Assembly (NCBI RefSeq): GCF_022919135.1
Contig: NZ_CP095049.1
Location: 1,116,001 to 1,180,000, forward strand
Reading direction: 5' to 3'
Length of the DNA: 64,000 bases
Source: Hymenobacter cellulosivorans
Lineage (GTDB): Bacteria; Bacteroidota; Bacteroidia; Cytophagales; Hymenobacteraceae
The translations under genes were made by a program, and so were the position numbers. Positions 15,653 through 24,518 of this stretch are shown piece by piece. The first letter of the stretch is position 1. The number at the start of each line of letters is the position of its first letter. The notes under the pieces were generated by a model. The model searched no databases. It was not told where the DNA came from and was given only the letters and a program-made list of their open reading frames with translations.

Positions 15653-16444
15653 CTACTCCTCGCCCCGGAGCACGTCGGCGTGCAGCACTTTCTGGGCGGC
15701 CCGCCGGTACGGGTTCAGCGAGTCGGAGGCTACTTCGCGGAAGGCGGCTCGGGCTTCGGGCCACTGCTTGGCGGCCCAGTGAGCCACGGCCAGATGATAG
15801 CGGGCCTTGCGCACCAACGCTGAGCCCGGCTGCTGAATCACGCGGCGCAGGTAAGGCCGGGCCGCGCTGCCGTCGCCCTGGCTGAGCAGAAACACCCCGT
15901 TGTAATACAGCATGGTATCGGCACCCAGGTTGTCGGTGGGCACTCGGCGCAGGGCGTGCAATGCAGCCGGGTAGTGGCCCTGCCGGTACTGCTCCATGGC
16001 CTGGCCCAGCAGCGGGCGGTGCTCATCTTCCGTTGCCGACGGCGGCAGGCCGGGGTCCGCGACGTAATAAGTGCTCCAGGAAGTATCGGTGCCGCCACCA
16101 GGACGCAGCAAAAACCACAGGCCGAGCAATACTGCTACCAGCACGGTAAACACAGTACCCCAGCGTGTCTGGGCCCGGCGCTGCCGCCGTTTGATGCGCA
16201 CCAGGGCCGTCTGACGCTGGTCGAGGCGGCGGTCGAGGGCCAGTAGGCGGTGGCGCAGGGTTTCGTGGCCGGCCACCCAGCGCAGGTCGGCCGTCACCTG
16301 CTCAAACGCCTGATAGGCTTCCCGCAGGTAAGGGTCGTGCTGCAGGCGCTCCTCGAAAGCATCCTGCTCGATAGTCGTCATCTGGCCATCGGCAAAGCGT
16401 TCCAGCTCATCCAAAAACGGGCGTAGCTCAGCGGGCGACATCAT
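15653..16444 (-). CDS. Anti-sigma-like membrane protein with TPR-type C-terminus
   Basis: A 263-residue protein. The N-terminal cytoplasmic part (1-90) is helical and acidic (FADGQMTTIEQDAFEERL), like the sigma-binding part of Bacteroidota anti-sigma proteins. One membrane helix follows (about 95-112, TVFTVLVAVLLGLWFLL). The periplasmic C-terminus contains tandem helix pairs (AMEQYRQGHYPAALHALRRV, LAVAHWAAKQWPEARAAF) typical of tetratricopeptide repeats. It lies directly downstream of a sigma-70-like gene, the usual arrangement for a sigma factor and its membrane partner. The start is a double ATG at 16444/16441. Confidence 0.7.
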   Translation of the reverse strand: MMSPAELRPFLDELERFADGQMTTIEQDAFEERLQHDPYLREAYQAFEQVTADLRWVAGHETLRHRLLALDRRLDQRQTALVRIKRRQRRAQTRWGTVFTVLVAVLLGLWFLLRPGGGTDTSWSTYYVADPGLPPSATEDEHRPLLGQAMEQYRQGHYPAALHALRRVPTDNLGADTMLYYNGVFLLSQGDGSAARPYLRRVIQQPGSALVRKARYHLAVAHWAAKQWPEARAAFREVASDSLNPYRRAAQKVLHADVLRGEE

Positions 16445-16507
16445 GCAGGGTTAAAACAGAGGAAAGCGGAAGAAAATAACGGTCGGAGGGCGCTAAGCTA
16501 CGCAGAA

Positions 16508-17029
16508 TCAGCTGGCGACTGACTCGCCGTCTTCGCCGATGGCCCGGGCCCGCAGCTCAATGAGCTTGCGCAGGCAGCTGGCTTTCTGCAAACGGGCCAC
16601 GGTGGCGTTGGCGAAGCCCATCTTGCCCGCCACTTTCTCGAAGTTGTAGCCCCGGAAGTAGAAGTACATGAGCACCTGCTGGCAGTCGGAGCCGAGCTGG
16701 GTGAATACCCGGAGCAGTTGCTGGCGGCGGCCGGCTTCCACTTTGGGCAGCTCGGCAGTGGTTTTTTGGGCCTGAATCTGCTCCTGGGCCATGCCGTAAA
16801 GATAGTTGCGCAGGTCGGGCGGCAGCTTGGTTACCCGTCCATCAGCCACCTGGTCGTAAAAATCGAGCAGCACGCTGCGCAGCAACTCGTGAGCCGCGGC
16901 AGGCTCAAGCTGGTGCTGACGGCGGGCCCAACGGGCAAAATGGTCCCGCTGCGCCTCGTAAAATGTAATCAGAAACGTCTGATTGCCCATCCGCAGGTGG
17001 GTCAGCGCTTCGGCCAGAGGCTGGTTCAT
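16508..17029 (-). CDS. RNA polymerase sigma factor, ECF-like
   Basis: A 173-residue protein with a region-2-like helical N-terminus (FLITFYEAQRDHFARWARR) and a region-4-like helix-turn-helix at the C-terminus (YFRGYNFEKVAGKMGF, ATVARLQKASCLRKL). It is shorter and more divergent than typical ECF factors, and region 2.2-2.4 residues are weakly conserved. The next gene encodes an anti-sigma-like TPR membrane protein 63 nt downstream, which supports the assignment. The regulon is not evident from this window. Confidence 0.72.
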   Translation of the reverse strand: MNQPLAEALTHLRMGNQTFLITFYEAQRDHFARWARRQHQLEPAAAHELLRSVLLDFYDQVADGRVTKLPPDLRNYLYGMAQEQIQAQKTTAELPKVEAGRRQQLLRVFTQLGSDCQQVLMYFYFRGYNFEKVAGKMGFANATVARLQKASCLRKLIELRARAIGEDGESVAS

Positions 17030-17181
17030 GCTTCAAGTAACAACTAACGGATGACAATACGAGCGAAGGCCACAAAAAGCCGAACCCGGTATTAATAAGC
17101 TGGCGCTCGTAAGTTCGCACCACCTTGTGGCCTCTCACCGATTGTTGCCCGCCAAGTGTTCCCTGATAATTGATTCACCCG

Positions 17182-17189
17182 TACCTTTG
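17182..17189 (+). promoter_or_regulatory. -7 promoter box of glyA (TACCTTTG)
   Basis: An exact TAnnTTTG match with five nucleotides between its last base and the glyA ATG, the same geometry as at rsmI. The transcript would start at or beside the start codon. No convincing TTG lies 17-23 nt upstream. Confidence 0.6.
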
Positions 17190-17194
17190 AACCT

Positions 17195-18487
17195 ATGGAA
17201 ACTCGCACTGCCCCCATTGCCCAGGACACGGTCCTGTTCGACCTCATCCGCCAGGAAAAGGAACGTCAGACCCACGGAATTGAACTGATTGCCTCGGAAA
17301 ACTACGTTTCGGAGCAAGTGATGCGGGCACAGGGCTCCATCCTGACCAATAAATACGCTGAGGGCCTACCCGGCAAGCGCTACTACGGCGGCTGCGAAAT
17401 CGTGGACCAGGTCGAGCAGCTGGCCATCGACCGGGCCAAGGAGTTGTTCGGGGTAGAATGGGTGAACGTGCAGCCCCACTCCGGTGCTCAGGCCAACGCA
17501 GCCGTGATGCTGGCTATTCTGAACCCCGGCGACAAAATTCTGGGCTTCGACCTAAGCCACGGCGGCCACCTGACCCATGGCTCCCCGGTCAACTTCTCGG
17601 GCAAGCTTTACAAGCCTTCGTTTTACGGCGTAGAGCCCGAAACCGGCCTGATTGACTGGGAGAAAGTAAAGGAAACCGCCCGCCGGGAGCAGCCCAAACT
17701 CATCATCTGCGGGGCCTCGGCATACTCCCGCGACTGGGACTACAAAGCCCTGCGCGAAGCCGCCGACGAAGTAGGCGCTCTGCTGCTGGCTGATATTTCC
17801 CACCCCTCGGGCCTGATTGCCAAGGGCTTGCTCAACTCGCCCTTCGAGCACTGCCATATCGTGACCACCACGACCCACAAAACCCTGCGTGGCCCCCGCG
17901 GCGGCCTCATCATGCTGGGCAAGGACTTCGAAAACCCCTTTGGCTTGAAAACGCCCAAGGGTGAGTTGCGCATGATGTCGGCCCTGCTCGACTCGGGCGT
18001 GTTCCCCGGCACCCAGGGCGGCCCCCTGGAGCACGTTATCGGCGCCAAGGCCGTGGCTTTCGGCGAGTGCCTCTCGGACGCCTACACCGAATACACCCAG
18101 CAGGTTATCCGCAACGCCCAGGCCCTGGCCAAAGGCTTCGTGGACCGTGGCTACCAGATTATCAGCGGCGGCACCGACAACCATTTGATGCTCATTGACC
18201 TGCGCAGCAAAGGCCTGACCGGCAAGCTGGCCGAAAACACCCTCATCAAGGCCGACATCACCATCAACAAGAACATGGTGCCCTTCGACGACAAGTCGCC
18301 CTTCGTGACCAGCGGCATGCGCATTGGCTCGGCTGCCGTGACGACCCGAGGTCTGCGTGAGACCGACATGGGCCGCATCGTGGAGTTTATCGACGACGTG
18401 CTGATGCACCACAGTGACGAGGCCCACCTGCTGAAGGTGCGCGGCCAGATCAACGAATGGATGCAGCAGTATCCGCTGTTTGCTTAA
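17195..18487 (+). CDS. glyA: Serine hydroxymethyltransferase
   Basis: A 430-residue PLP enzyme that interconverts serine and glycine with transfer of a one-carbon unit to tetrahydrofolate. Signatures: [15 protein letters not shown] near the N-terminus, [26 protein letters not shown], and the PLP-lysine segment [14 protein letters not shown] with Lys near residue 228. The family is usually 410-430 residues, so it is complete. The start is fixed by a promoter box immediately upstream. A terminator and a long inverted repeat follow. Confidence 0.97.
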   Translation: METRTAPIAQDTVLFDLIRQEKERQTHGIELIASENYVSEQVMRAQGSILTNKYAEGLPGKRYYGGCEIVDQVEQLAIDRAKELFGVEWVNVQPHSGAQANAAVMLAILNPGDKILGFDLSHGGHLTHGSPVNFSGKLYKPSFYGVEPETGLIDWEKVKETARREQPKLIICGASAYSRDWDYKALREAADEVGALLLADISHPSGLIAKGLLNSPFEHCHIVTTTTHKTLRGPRGGLIMLGKDFENPFGLKTPKGELRMMSALLDSGVFPGTQGGPLEHVIGAKAVAFGECLSDAYTEYTQQVIRNAQALAKGFVDRGYQIISGGTDNHLMLIDLRSKGLTGKLAENTLIKADITINKNMVPFDDKSPFVTSGMRIGSAAVTTRGLRETDMGRIVEFIDDVLMHHSDEAHLLKVRGQINEWMQQYPLFA

Positions 18488-18637
18488 CTGCGAAATGGTG
18501 AGATGGGGAAATGGTGAGTTTTTCACCGTCCTCCGGCAACCAGCATCCTGTTGCCGGGGTTTTTCGTTTGTTTCTCCACCGGTATTTGTCTGCACGACAA
18601 CTCACCATTTCCTCATCTCACCCTTTCACCTGTTCCC
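18488..18637. repeat. 8-nt-period inverted repeat (copy 2)
   Basis: The left arm begins just after the glyA stop with GAAATGGT, GAGATGGG, GAAATGGT, GAGT units (18491-18520). The right arm (18599-18630) reads AACTCACC, ATTTCCTC, ATCTCACC, CTTTCACC, the complement with the same 8-nt period. The glyA terminator lies between the arms. The element ends 8 nt before the TTG chosen as the tatC start. Confidence 0.78.
18531..18566 (+). terminator. Terminator of glyA
   Basis: CCGGCAAC (18533-18540) pairs with GTTGCCGG (18550-18557), followed by GGTTTTTCG. It lies inside the inverted repeat. Confidence 0.82.
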
Positions 18638-19495
18638 TTGAATACTGACCAACCCATTGTGGGTGAAGCGCACGAAATGTCCTTCATCGACCATCTGGAG
18701 GCCTTGCGGTGGCACATTATCCGCTCGGCCATCTCGATTGTCGTTTTTGCCACCATAGCTTTTTTCAACAAAGACTTCCTTTTTCACGATCTGCTGCTAG
18801 GCCCCTCACGGGCCGATTTCTGGACCTACCGCATGTTCTGCCGGTTTGGCCAGTGGATCGGGGCCCCGGATTTGTGCATGGACAAAGTCGGCTTTATCAT
18901 CCAGAACCGGGAGATGAGCGGGCAGCTGACGATGCACATCAGCACCTCGTTTATGGTGGGCATCGTGCTGGCTTTCCCGTACACATTCTGGGAAATTTGG
19001 CGCTTTATTAAGCCCGGGCTTTATCCGCACGAGCAGCAAAATTCCCGGGGCGCGGTATTCTTCGTATCGGTGCTGTTTGCGCTGGGCCTCATGTTCGGTT
19101 ACTACATTGCGGCCCCGTTGAGCATCAACTTCCTGGCCTCGTACACTGTCGATCCGACCATCGAGAACCAGATTGATATGCAGAGCTACCTGAGCACGCT
19201 CACTACGATGTCCATTTCCACGGCCTTCGTCTTTGAGCTGCCCATGATAGTGTTCTTCCTGGCCAAAGCCGGACTGATTACTCCCGAAATCATGCGTTTG
19301 TACCGCAAGCACGCCATTGTGGTCATCCTCATCATTGCCGCCGTCATCACCCCCCCGGATATTTCGGCCCAGATCATCGTCACCATCCCGATTCTGATTC
19401 TCTACGAGCTGAGCATCAATATTGCCCGCATCGTGGCCAAAGGCCGCACGGCAGCCTTAAACGCCCAGCTAGCCCAGAATAACGGGATTAGCTAA
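18638..19495 (+). CDS. tatC: Twin-arginine translocase subunit TatC
   Basis: An inner-membrane protein of about 285 residues with the TatC N-terminal signature MSFIDHLEALRWHIIRS and six membrane helices. The conserved periplasmic loop segment FIKPGLYPHEQ and the EMRLYRKHAI/ITPPDI region are present. TatC binds twin-arginine signal peptides and forms the Tat export channel with TatA. The start is taken at TTG 18638, directly after the upstream repeat, giving 13 residues before MSFIDHL; ATG 18677 is the alternative. No tatA is adjacent. At least two genes in this window (37281-38656) encode proteins with Tat-like leaders. Confidence 0.94.
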   Translation: MNTDQPIVGEAHEMSFIDHLEALRWHIIRSAISIVVFATIAFFNKDFLFHDLLLGPSRADFWTYRMFCRFGQWIGAPDLCMDKVGFIIQNREMSGQLTMHISTSFMVGIVLAFPYTFWEIWRFIKPGLYPHEQQNSRGAVFFVSVLFALGLMFGYYIAAPLSINFLASYTVDPTIENQIDMQSYLSTLTTMSISTAFVFELPMIVFFLAKAGLITPEIMRLYRKHAIVVILIIAAVITPPDISAQIIVTIPILILYELSINIARIVAKGRTAALNAQLAQNNGIS

Positions 19496-19583
19496 TGTGG
19501 CGAATGGGAAAAATGGGGGGAGTGTGCTAGTGATTTGAGAATAATCCCCCAGCACATTCCCCCATTTTCCCATTCGTCACATT
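19496..19583. repeat. Inverted repeat after tatC, different sequence class
   Basis: The left arm AATGTGGCGAATGGGAAAAA and onward (19494-19529) matches the reverse complement of 19551-19583 almost perfectly over about 33 nt, with a 20-nt loop. The arms contain spaced ATGGG motifs with roughly 8-nt period. It resembles the other intergenic repeats in layout but not in sequence, and its first bases overlap the tatC stop codon. Confidence 0.78.
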
Positions 19584-19622
19584 AATAACGCATCAGCCCA
19601 TTAAGTAATTAGCACCTTACCC

Positions 19623-20051
19623 ATGAAACTTGCCATCGGTTCCGACCATGCCGGCTTTGCTTACAAGGAAATGCTGGCCCACTGGCTGCGCGACAACGGC
19701 TATGAAGTAAAAGATTTCGGCACCCATTCCGCTGATTCCGTGGATTATCCAGACTTTGTGCACCCAGTAGCCGACGCCATTACCGCCGGCGAGTTTGAGC
19801 AGGGAATTCTGGTGTGCGGCTCGGCCAACGGCGTGGCTATTACCGCTAACAAGCACAAGGGTATCCGGGCCGCCATTGCCTGGCAGCCGGAGCTGGCCGA
19901 ACTGGCCCGGCAGCACAACAACGCCAATATCATCTGCGTGCCTGAGCGGTTCGTGAGCGAGGAAACCGCCCGCGCCATCGTCAGCAAGTTCCTCAACACC
20001 GCCTTCGAAGGCGGCCGCCACCAAAACCGTGTGAGCAAGATTGACTGCTAG
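19623..20051 (+). CDS. rpiB: Ribose 5-phosphate isomerase B
   Basis: A 142-residue protein of the RpiB/LacA/LacB family. It begins KLAIGSDHAGFAYKE, contains DYPDFVHPVADAI, and carries the active-site cysteine in VCGSANGVAI. RpiB interconverts ribose 5-phosphate and ribulose 5-phosphate in the non-oxidative pentose phosphate pathway. The fold and length are standard. It is flanked on both sides by inverted repeats. Confidence 0.94.
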   Translation: MKLAIGSDHAGFAYKEMLAHWLRDNGYEVKDFGTHSADSVDYPDFVHPVADAITAGEFEQGILVCGSANGVAITANKHKGIRAAIAWQPELAELARQHNNANIICVPERFVSEETARAIVSKFLNTAFEGGRHQNRVSKIDC

Positions 20052-20157
20052 GCAGTGAGATAGTGAAATGGTGAGATGGTGAGTTTTATGTTCTGGATGC
20101 GCAGTTTGCGTCGTCTGAACATGGAACTCACCATTTTACTATTTCACCATTTCACCT
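20052..20157. repeat. 8-nt-period inverted repeat (copy 3), running into a coding end
   Basis: The left arm (20054-20085) is GTGAGATA, GTGAAATG, GTGAGATG, GTGAGTTT. The right arm (20125-20157) is AACTCACC, ATTTTACT, ATTTCACC, ATTTCACC. The core contains ATGTTC...GCGCAGTTTGCG...GAACAT, shared with copies 4 and 5. The right arm includes the stop codon and the last few codons (GEMVK) of the convergent membrane-protein gene. Confidence 0.85.
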
Positions 20158-21566
20158 TTCCGCTGGTACACTTTCGGAATCCGGGTTAGCTGGTAGCGGG
20201 CAAATACGGCGGGCACTTTATACTGCAACTCGGGCACAAGGCCGGCTTCATCGATGATATACTCCGGGGGCAGTTGGGCAAAGTTGTGAGCCAAACGGAA
20301 GATGGCGCTGTACTCGTTCAGGTGGCCAAAATCGACCTGGGCCAGGCGCCAGTCGAGGTAGGGCGTGGCCAGGCGGTTATTCAGGTAGGAGCGCCGGTCG
20401 GGCCCGAGCACCAGGAGGCGGTGGCCCTGCAAGGCAGCATAGGCGGGGTTGGGCTGCACGGCGTAGCGCTGCTCGGCCGGAATCTGAATGACGCTTTCCA
20501 GGCCCAGCGTGGTGCGGTAACGCCCCACCACTACGGCCCCAATAATCAGCAGCAGCAGCAACTCGGGAACCCAGGCCCGAGAGGCTTTTTGCCACAGATA
20601 CAGACAGAAATACGTGATGGGCGGCAACACCAGCACCATTGTGCCCGGCGCCATGCCCCGGCCCGCCGCCGCCATGGCCACCGCCACCAGCAGCCACACC
20701 AGCATCAGCTGCTGAAACTTAACCTGAAACACCAGGCCCAACGAGGTGGTAAAGGAGCGGAACAAGGCCAGCAACAGCACGATGCCAGGCAGAATCAGCA
20801 GGCGCAGCTGCACAAACAGCGGCAGGCCGTCGGTGCCAGCCACCAGGCCGCTCAGCACGGGCTTGAGGTGAAGCTGGGCGAAGCTGGGCAACGACTCGGT
20901 GTAGAGAAAGAAGGTGCCGGCCGCCGCGTAAGGAAACAGAAAGCCGCACACCAGCAGCAGAAAGCTCCGGAACGAGTTGGCGGCGAAGATGATAACGGCA
21001 AACAAACCCACCAGCAGAAACAAGGCCAGCGGCAGGTAACACAAGGCCGCCACCCCGATCAGGAAACCCGCCCGAAACAGGCGGCGGTTGTCGTAGCCTT
21101 CCCGCGAAGTCGGCAGCAGGGCACTCAGGGCTGCTATGATAAAGGTGTGACCAATCAGCAGCGGCGAGAGAGTATCTAGGTCGGTGGTGAGGCTGGCCAG
21201 CAGCAGATAGGTGAGGGCCGCTACGAAGCCCCGGTCGGGGTGCACGTCGGCGCGGTTGAGCACGAGGTTGAGGCGCAGGGCCTGAAACAGCAGCAGCACC
21301 AGGGCCAGAATTCGGTAGAGCCAGAGCGGCCGGCCCAGCAGGGCATCGAGGGCCCCGAACAGCAGCGCCGCCAGCGGCGCCGTGCTGTCGTAGATGTCGC
21401 GGTAGAGCAGGGCGCCTTCATTGAGCCGTTCGCCAATGAGCAGGGCCCGCAGCTCGGCGGCCGTGAGCGGTATTCCCAGCCAGAGCAGCGGCAGGCGCAG
21501 GGCCAGCACCAGCAGCAGCAACGCCACCAGGCGCGTCGGGAGCGGACTTTTAAAGAAACGAAGCAA
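20139..21566 (-). CDS. Polytopic membrane protein, unrecognised (possibly DUF6427-like)
   Basis: A 475-residue hydrophobic protein with about 10-12 predicted membrane helices and a C-terminal soluble tail of roughly 130 residues. The layout, with a DIYDSTAPL loop after the first helix, resembles dolichol-phosphate-mannose-type glycosyltransferases (GT39/GT83) and Bacteroidota DUF6427 proteins, but no catalytic Asp pair is clear enough to assign an enzyme. The start is TTG at 21566 (MLRFFKSPLP). The last five residues, GEMVK, are encoded by the neighbouring inverted repeat, suggesting that the original C-terminus was replaced or extended by repeat insertion. Confidence 0.75.
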   Translation of the reverse strand: MLRFFKSPLPTRLVALLLLVLALRLPLLWLGIPLTAAELRALLIGERLNEGALLYRDIYDSTAPLAALLFGALDALLGRPLWLYRILALVLLLFQALRLNLVLNRADVHPDRGFVAALTYLLLASLTTDLDTLSPLLIGHTFIIAALSALLPTSREGYDNRRLFRAGFLIGVAALCYLPLALFLLVGLFAVIIFAANSFRSFLLLVCGFLFPYAAAGTFFLYTESLPSFAQLHLKPVLSGLVAGTDGLPLFVQLRLLILPGIVLLLALFRSFTTSLGLVFQVKFQQLMLVWLLVAVAMAAAGRGMAPGTMVLVLPPITYFCLYLWQKASRAWVPELLLLLIIGAVVVGRYRTTLGLESVIQIPAEQRYAVQPNPAYAALQGHRLLVLGPDRRSYLNNRLATPYLDWRLAQVDFGHLNEYSAIFRLAHNFAQLPPEYIIDEAGLVPELQYKVPAVFARYQLTRIPKVYQRKGEMVK

Positions 21567-21729
21567 GATGGGAGCGGGGTTCTAAGATGCTCGAAGACAA
21601 GGGAAGGCAAAGGTACGCGCATCCGGGCAAGCCGCGCCGCCACCCCCAGGCTTTCCTAGCTGGCCTTAGCCTACGGCCGTAATTATCGGGGAAAAGCCAA
21701 GTAGCTAACTTCCTGACTGCTCAACTCCC

Positions 21730-21737
21730 TATCTTTG
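21730..21737 (+). promoter_or_regulatory. -7 promoter box of rbfA (TATCTTTG)
   Basis: An exact TAnnTTTG match ending nine nucleotides before the rbfA ATG at 21747. It supports that start over an in-frame TTG that overlaps the box. Confidence 0.55.
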
Positions 21738-21746
21738 CTGATTCTT

Positions 21747-22184
21747 ATGGAAAGTAAACGACAGCAAAAGTTTGCCAGTCTCCTGCAGCAGGACCTGGCA
21801 GCCGTCTTTCAACGCGACTTACCGCACCTGTTTCCCGGCCTGCTGCCGGGTATCAGTACTATCCGGGTGTCGCCTGATTTGGGCGTGGCCCGCGTGTATC
21901 TGAGCAGCCTGCTGGCCAACACCGGTCCGGCCTTGCTCGAACTAGTGCGCGACAACAGCAAAGAGATTCGCCAGGCCCTGGCTAAGCGGATTCGGAAGCA
22001 GGTACGCATCATCCCCGAGCTGGTATTCTTCCTCGACGACAGTGCCGAGTACGCTGCCCACATGGACGCCGTGCTGGGCAAGCTGGATATTCCGGCCGAA
22101 ACGCCCGAGGACAGCTCCGACCCCAAATCTACCGACGAGAAAGGCCCCGCCCGCCCCAAGCTGTTCGCCGACGAAGACGAATAG
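21747..22184 (+). CDS. rbfA: 30S ribosome-binding factor A
   Basis: A 145-residue protein with the RbfA KH-like domain: RQQKFASLLQQDLAAVFQRDL at the N-terminus, ISTIRVSPDLGVARVYLS in the middle and IPELVFFLDDSAEYAAHMD towards the end. The acidic Ser/Pro tail is variable in the family. RbfA binds 30S precursors and helps 16S rRNA 5'-end maturation and cold adaptation. A promoter box lies directly upstream. It stands apart from nusA/infB, as is common in Bacteroidota. Confidence 0.92.
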   Translation: MESKRQQKFASLLQQDLAAVFQRDLPHLFPGLLPGISTIRVSPDLGVARVYLSSLLANTGPALLELVRDNSKEIRQALAKRIRKQVRIIPELVFFLDDSAEYAAHMDAVLGKLDIPAETPEDSSDPKSTDEKGPARPKLFADEDE

Positions 22185-22304
22185 GTGAGAGGGTGAGATT
22201 GTGAACTGGTGAGTTGATGTTTGATCTGCGCAGTCTGCGCGAATCGAGCCACCAGAAGAGCAAACTCACCAGTTCACCATCTCACCATCTCACGATTTTC
22301 CCCC
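22185..22304. repeat. 8-nt-period inverted repeat (copy 4)
   Basis: It begins on the base after the rbfA stop with GTGAGAGG, GTGAGATT, GTGAACTG, GTGAGTTG. The right arm (22262-22293) is AAACTCAC, CAGTTCAC, CATCTCAC, CATCTCAC. The core ATGTTTGATCTGCGCAGTC is shared with copies 3 and 5 and can fold as GCGCAG/CTGCGC. It ends 11 nt before the TTG start of the next gene. Confidence 0.87.
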
Positions 22305-23114
22305 TTGTATTACGACCCGATTAAGAAGTCACTGGGCCAGGTGTTTAACCGCACGCCGTGGCTGCGCCGCTTGTTCTATACCCTGCTCGATCTGCTGCTG
22401 CTGCGCACCTGGCACGTGCACCGCGAGCTGCGCCAGTGGGCCGCCGGCCGCCAGGATGAGAACCTGAACATTCTGGACGCCGGCTCGGGCTACGGGCAGT
22501 ACACCTACTGGCTGTCGGGCCTGAGCAAGAAGTGGAACATCCTGGCCGTCGACGTGAAGGACGAGCAGATTGCCGATTCCAACCAGTTTTTCCGCCAGAT
22601 CGGGCGCACCAACGTGCAGTTTGCCGTCCAGGACCTAGTGTTGTACCAGGAGCCCAACTCGTTTGATCTGGCCTTGTCGGTCGACGTGATGGAGCACATC
22701 CTGGAGGACGTGGAAGTGTTCCGCAACATCCACGCCTCCCTCAAGGACGGCGGCATGCTGCTGATTTCGACGCCCAGTGACCAGGGCGGCTCCGACGTGC
22801 ACGCCGATGGTGAAACGAGCTTCATCGAGGAGCACGTGCGCGACGGCTACAACATCCATGAGATTCAGCAGAAGCTGCGCACCGCCGGCTTCGAGCGGAT
22901 TGAGGCCCGCTACAGCTACGGCGAGCCGGGCCAGATTTCGTGGCGCCTGAGCATGAAATACCCGATTCTGATGCTGGGCATCTCGAAGTGGTTTTTCATC
23001 CTGCTGCCGTTTTACTACCTCATCACCTTCCCCTTCTGCCTGCTGCTAAACTGGATTGACTCCACGGCCAAGCACGACTCGGGTACGGGCCTGATTGTGA
23101 AAGCCTGGAAATAA
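22305..23114 (+). CDS. Class I SAM-dependent methyltransferase
   Basis: A 269-residue protein beginning at TTG 22305 (MYYDPIKKSLGQVFN), immediately after the upstream repeat. SAM-binding motif I is seen as NILDAGSGYGQYTYWL, with the acidic end of strand 2 in ILAVDVKDEQI and motif IV in SFDLALSVDVMEHI. The C-terminus is hydrophobic (WFFILLPFYYLITFPFCLLL), suggesting membrane association. That combination suggests a methyltransferase acting on a lipid, quinone or glycan precursor, but the substrate cannot be assigned. The upstream in-frame start lies inside the repeat and is rejected. Confidence 0.82.
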   Translation: MYYDPIKKSLGQVFNRTPWLRRLFYTLLDLLLLRTWHVHRELRQWAAGRQDENLNILDAGSGYGQYTYWLSGLSKKWNILAVDVKDEQIADSNQFFRQIGRTNVQFAVQDLVLYQEPNSFDLALSVDVMEHILEDVEVFRNIHASLKDGGMLLISTPSDQGGSDVHADGETSFIEEHVRDGYNIHEIQQKLRTAGFERIEARYSYGEPGQISWRLSMKYPILMLGISKWFFILLPFYYLITFPFCLLLNWIDSTAKHDSGTGLIVKAWK

Positions 23115-23288
23115 TGCCGCACCCGGCCAAGTAAGCAGGCCGCGGTTGGGCTTAATTGCCTTGCACGCGTTATCTTGCCTGCTAATTCTGGAAGCGCAGC
23201 CAGTAAACACGGCTTTCTGCAGCTTCTTTCGTACAAGTGCTTCGTGTTGCCGACCTTCTCCTCCCTTCAACCCTAAAAAGCGCCCTGC

Positions 23289-24518
23289 ATGAACGTCTCC
23301 CTGCTCATCGCCCGGCGTTATTTTTCGTCCAAGAACAAGCGGAACATCATCAGCATCATCTCCAACATTTCGATGGTGGGGGTGGCCGTGGGTACCATGG
23401 CGCTGATCATCGTGCTGTCGGTGTTCAACGGGCTGGAGGATTTGGTGCGCACGCTCTACGGTAAGTCGGACCCCGACCTGCTCATCACTGCCGTGCAAGG
23501 CAAGTCTTTCGAAACCAACGAGCAGCTTTTGCAGCGCATCCGCAGCACGACCGGCGTGGGCTTGCTCACCGAGGTAATCGAAGACAACGCCCTGCTGCAG
23601 TACCACGACCGGCAGATGGTCGTGAAGATGAAGGGCGTGAGTGAAAACTACTTCGCTCAGAGCGACATCGACTCGGCCATCGTGGAAGGTGACCACCGCC
23701 TGGTGCGCGGCGGCGAAAGCTACGCCCTGCTCGGGGCCGGCGTGCAGCACGAACTCAGCATCGCCCTCGACAACCGCTTTGCGCCCCTGCACTTGCTCTA
23801 CCCGCGCAACACGGGCAAGAAAACGCTGTCGATGAACCCGGAAACGGCCTTCAGCCAGCAAACCATCATTGCCGGCGGGGTCTTCCTGATCGAGCAGCAC
23901 ATCGACGACAGCTACATCTTCGTGCCCATCGACTTTGCCCAGAGCCTGCTCAACTACGGCAACCGCCGCACAGCCCTGGAAGTGAAAGTCGGGGCCAGCC
24001 GCACCATCGAGGAAGTCAAGCAGGATTTGCAGCAAGTACTGGGCAAGGATTTCTACGTGCACGACTCCGACGAGCAGCACGTGAGCCTGCTCAAGGCCAT
24101 TAAGGTGGAGAAGATGTTCGTGTTTATCACCTTCGCCTTCATTCTGCTGATTGCCTCGCTCAACATCTTCTTTTCGCTCTCGATGCTGGTACTCGATAAG
24201 AAGAAGGATGTAGCTATTCTGCTGGCCATGGGTGCTACCAGCCGCACCGTGCGCAACATCTTCCTCCTCGAAGGCGCCATCGTGGCCCAGGTGGGTGCCA
24301 TTACCGGCCTCACGCTAGGCATTGGTATTTGCTGGGCCCAACAGACCTTCCATATTGTATCTATGGGCATGGCCACGAGCGTAGTCGACTCATACCCAGT
24401 GAAGATGCAGCTTTCCGATATTGTACTTACCGGCATTGCCATCATCGTCATCACCATCACCGTTTCCATCCGGCCGGCCCTGAATGCAGCACGGCTGGAT
24501 TTGCGGGAGAACTTGTAA
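23289..24518 (+). CDS. ABC transporter permease, LolC/LolE (FtsX-like) family
   Basis: A 409-residue inner-membrane protein with an N-terminal helix after SLLIARRYFSSKNKRN, a large periplasmic domain (about 50-270) and three C-terminal helices with the FtsX/MacB core (FIILLIASLNIFFSLSMLVL, KKDVAILLAMGATSRTV). This is the organisation of LolC/LolE, which extract lipoproteins from the inner membrane with LolD. No lolD ATPase gene is adjacent, as is frequent in Bacteroidota. A weak promoter candidate, TTG (23146) spaced 22 nt from TATCTTGC (23171), precedes it. Confidence 0.88.
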   Translation: MNVSLLIARRYFSSKNKRNIISIISNISMVGVAVGTMALIIVLSVFNGLEDLVRTLYGKSDPDLLITAVQGKSFETNEQLLQRIRSTTGVGLLTEVIEDNALLQYHDRQMVVKMKGVSENYFAQSDIDSAIVEGDHRLVRGGESYALLGAGVQHELSIALDNRFAPLHLLYPRNTGKKTLSMNPETAFSQQTIIAGGVFLIEQHIDDSYIFVPIDFAQSLLNYGNRRTALEVKVGASRTIEEVKQDLQQVLGKDFYVHDSDEQHVSLLKAIKVEKMFVFITFAFILLIASLNIFFSLSMLVLDKKKDVAILLAMGATSRTVRNIFLLEGAIVAQVGAITGLTLGIGICWAQQTFHIVSMGMATSVVDSYPVKMQLSDIVLTGIAIIVITITVSIRPALNAARLDLRENL

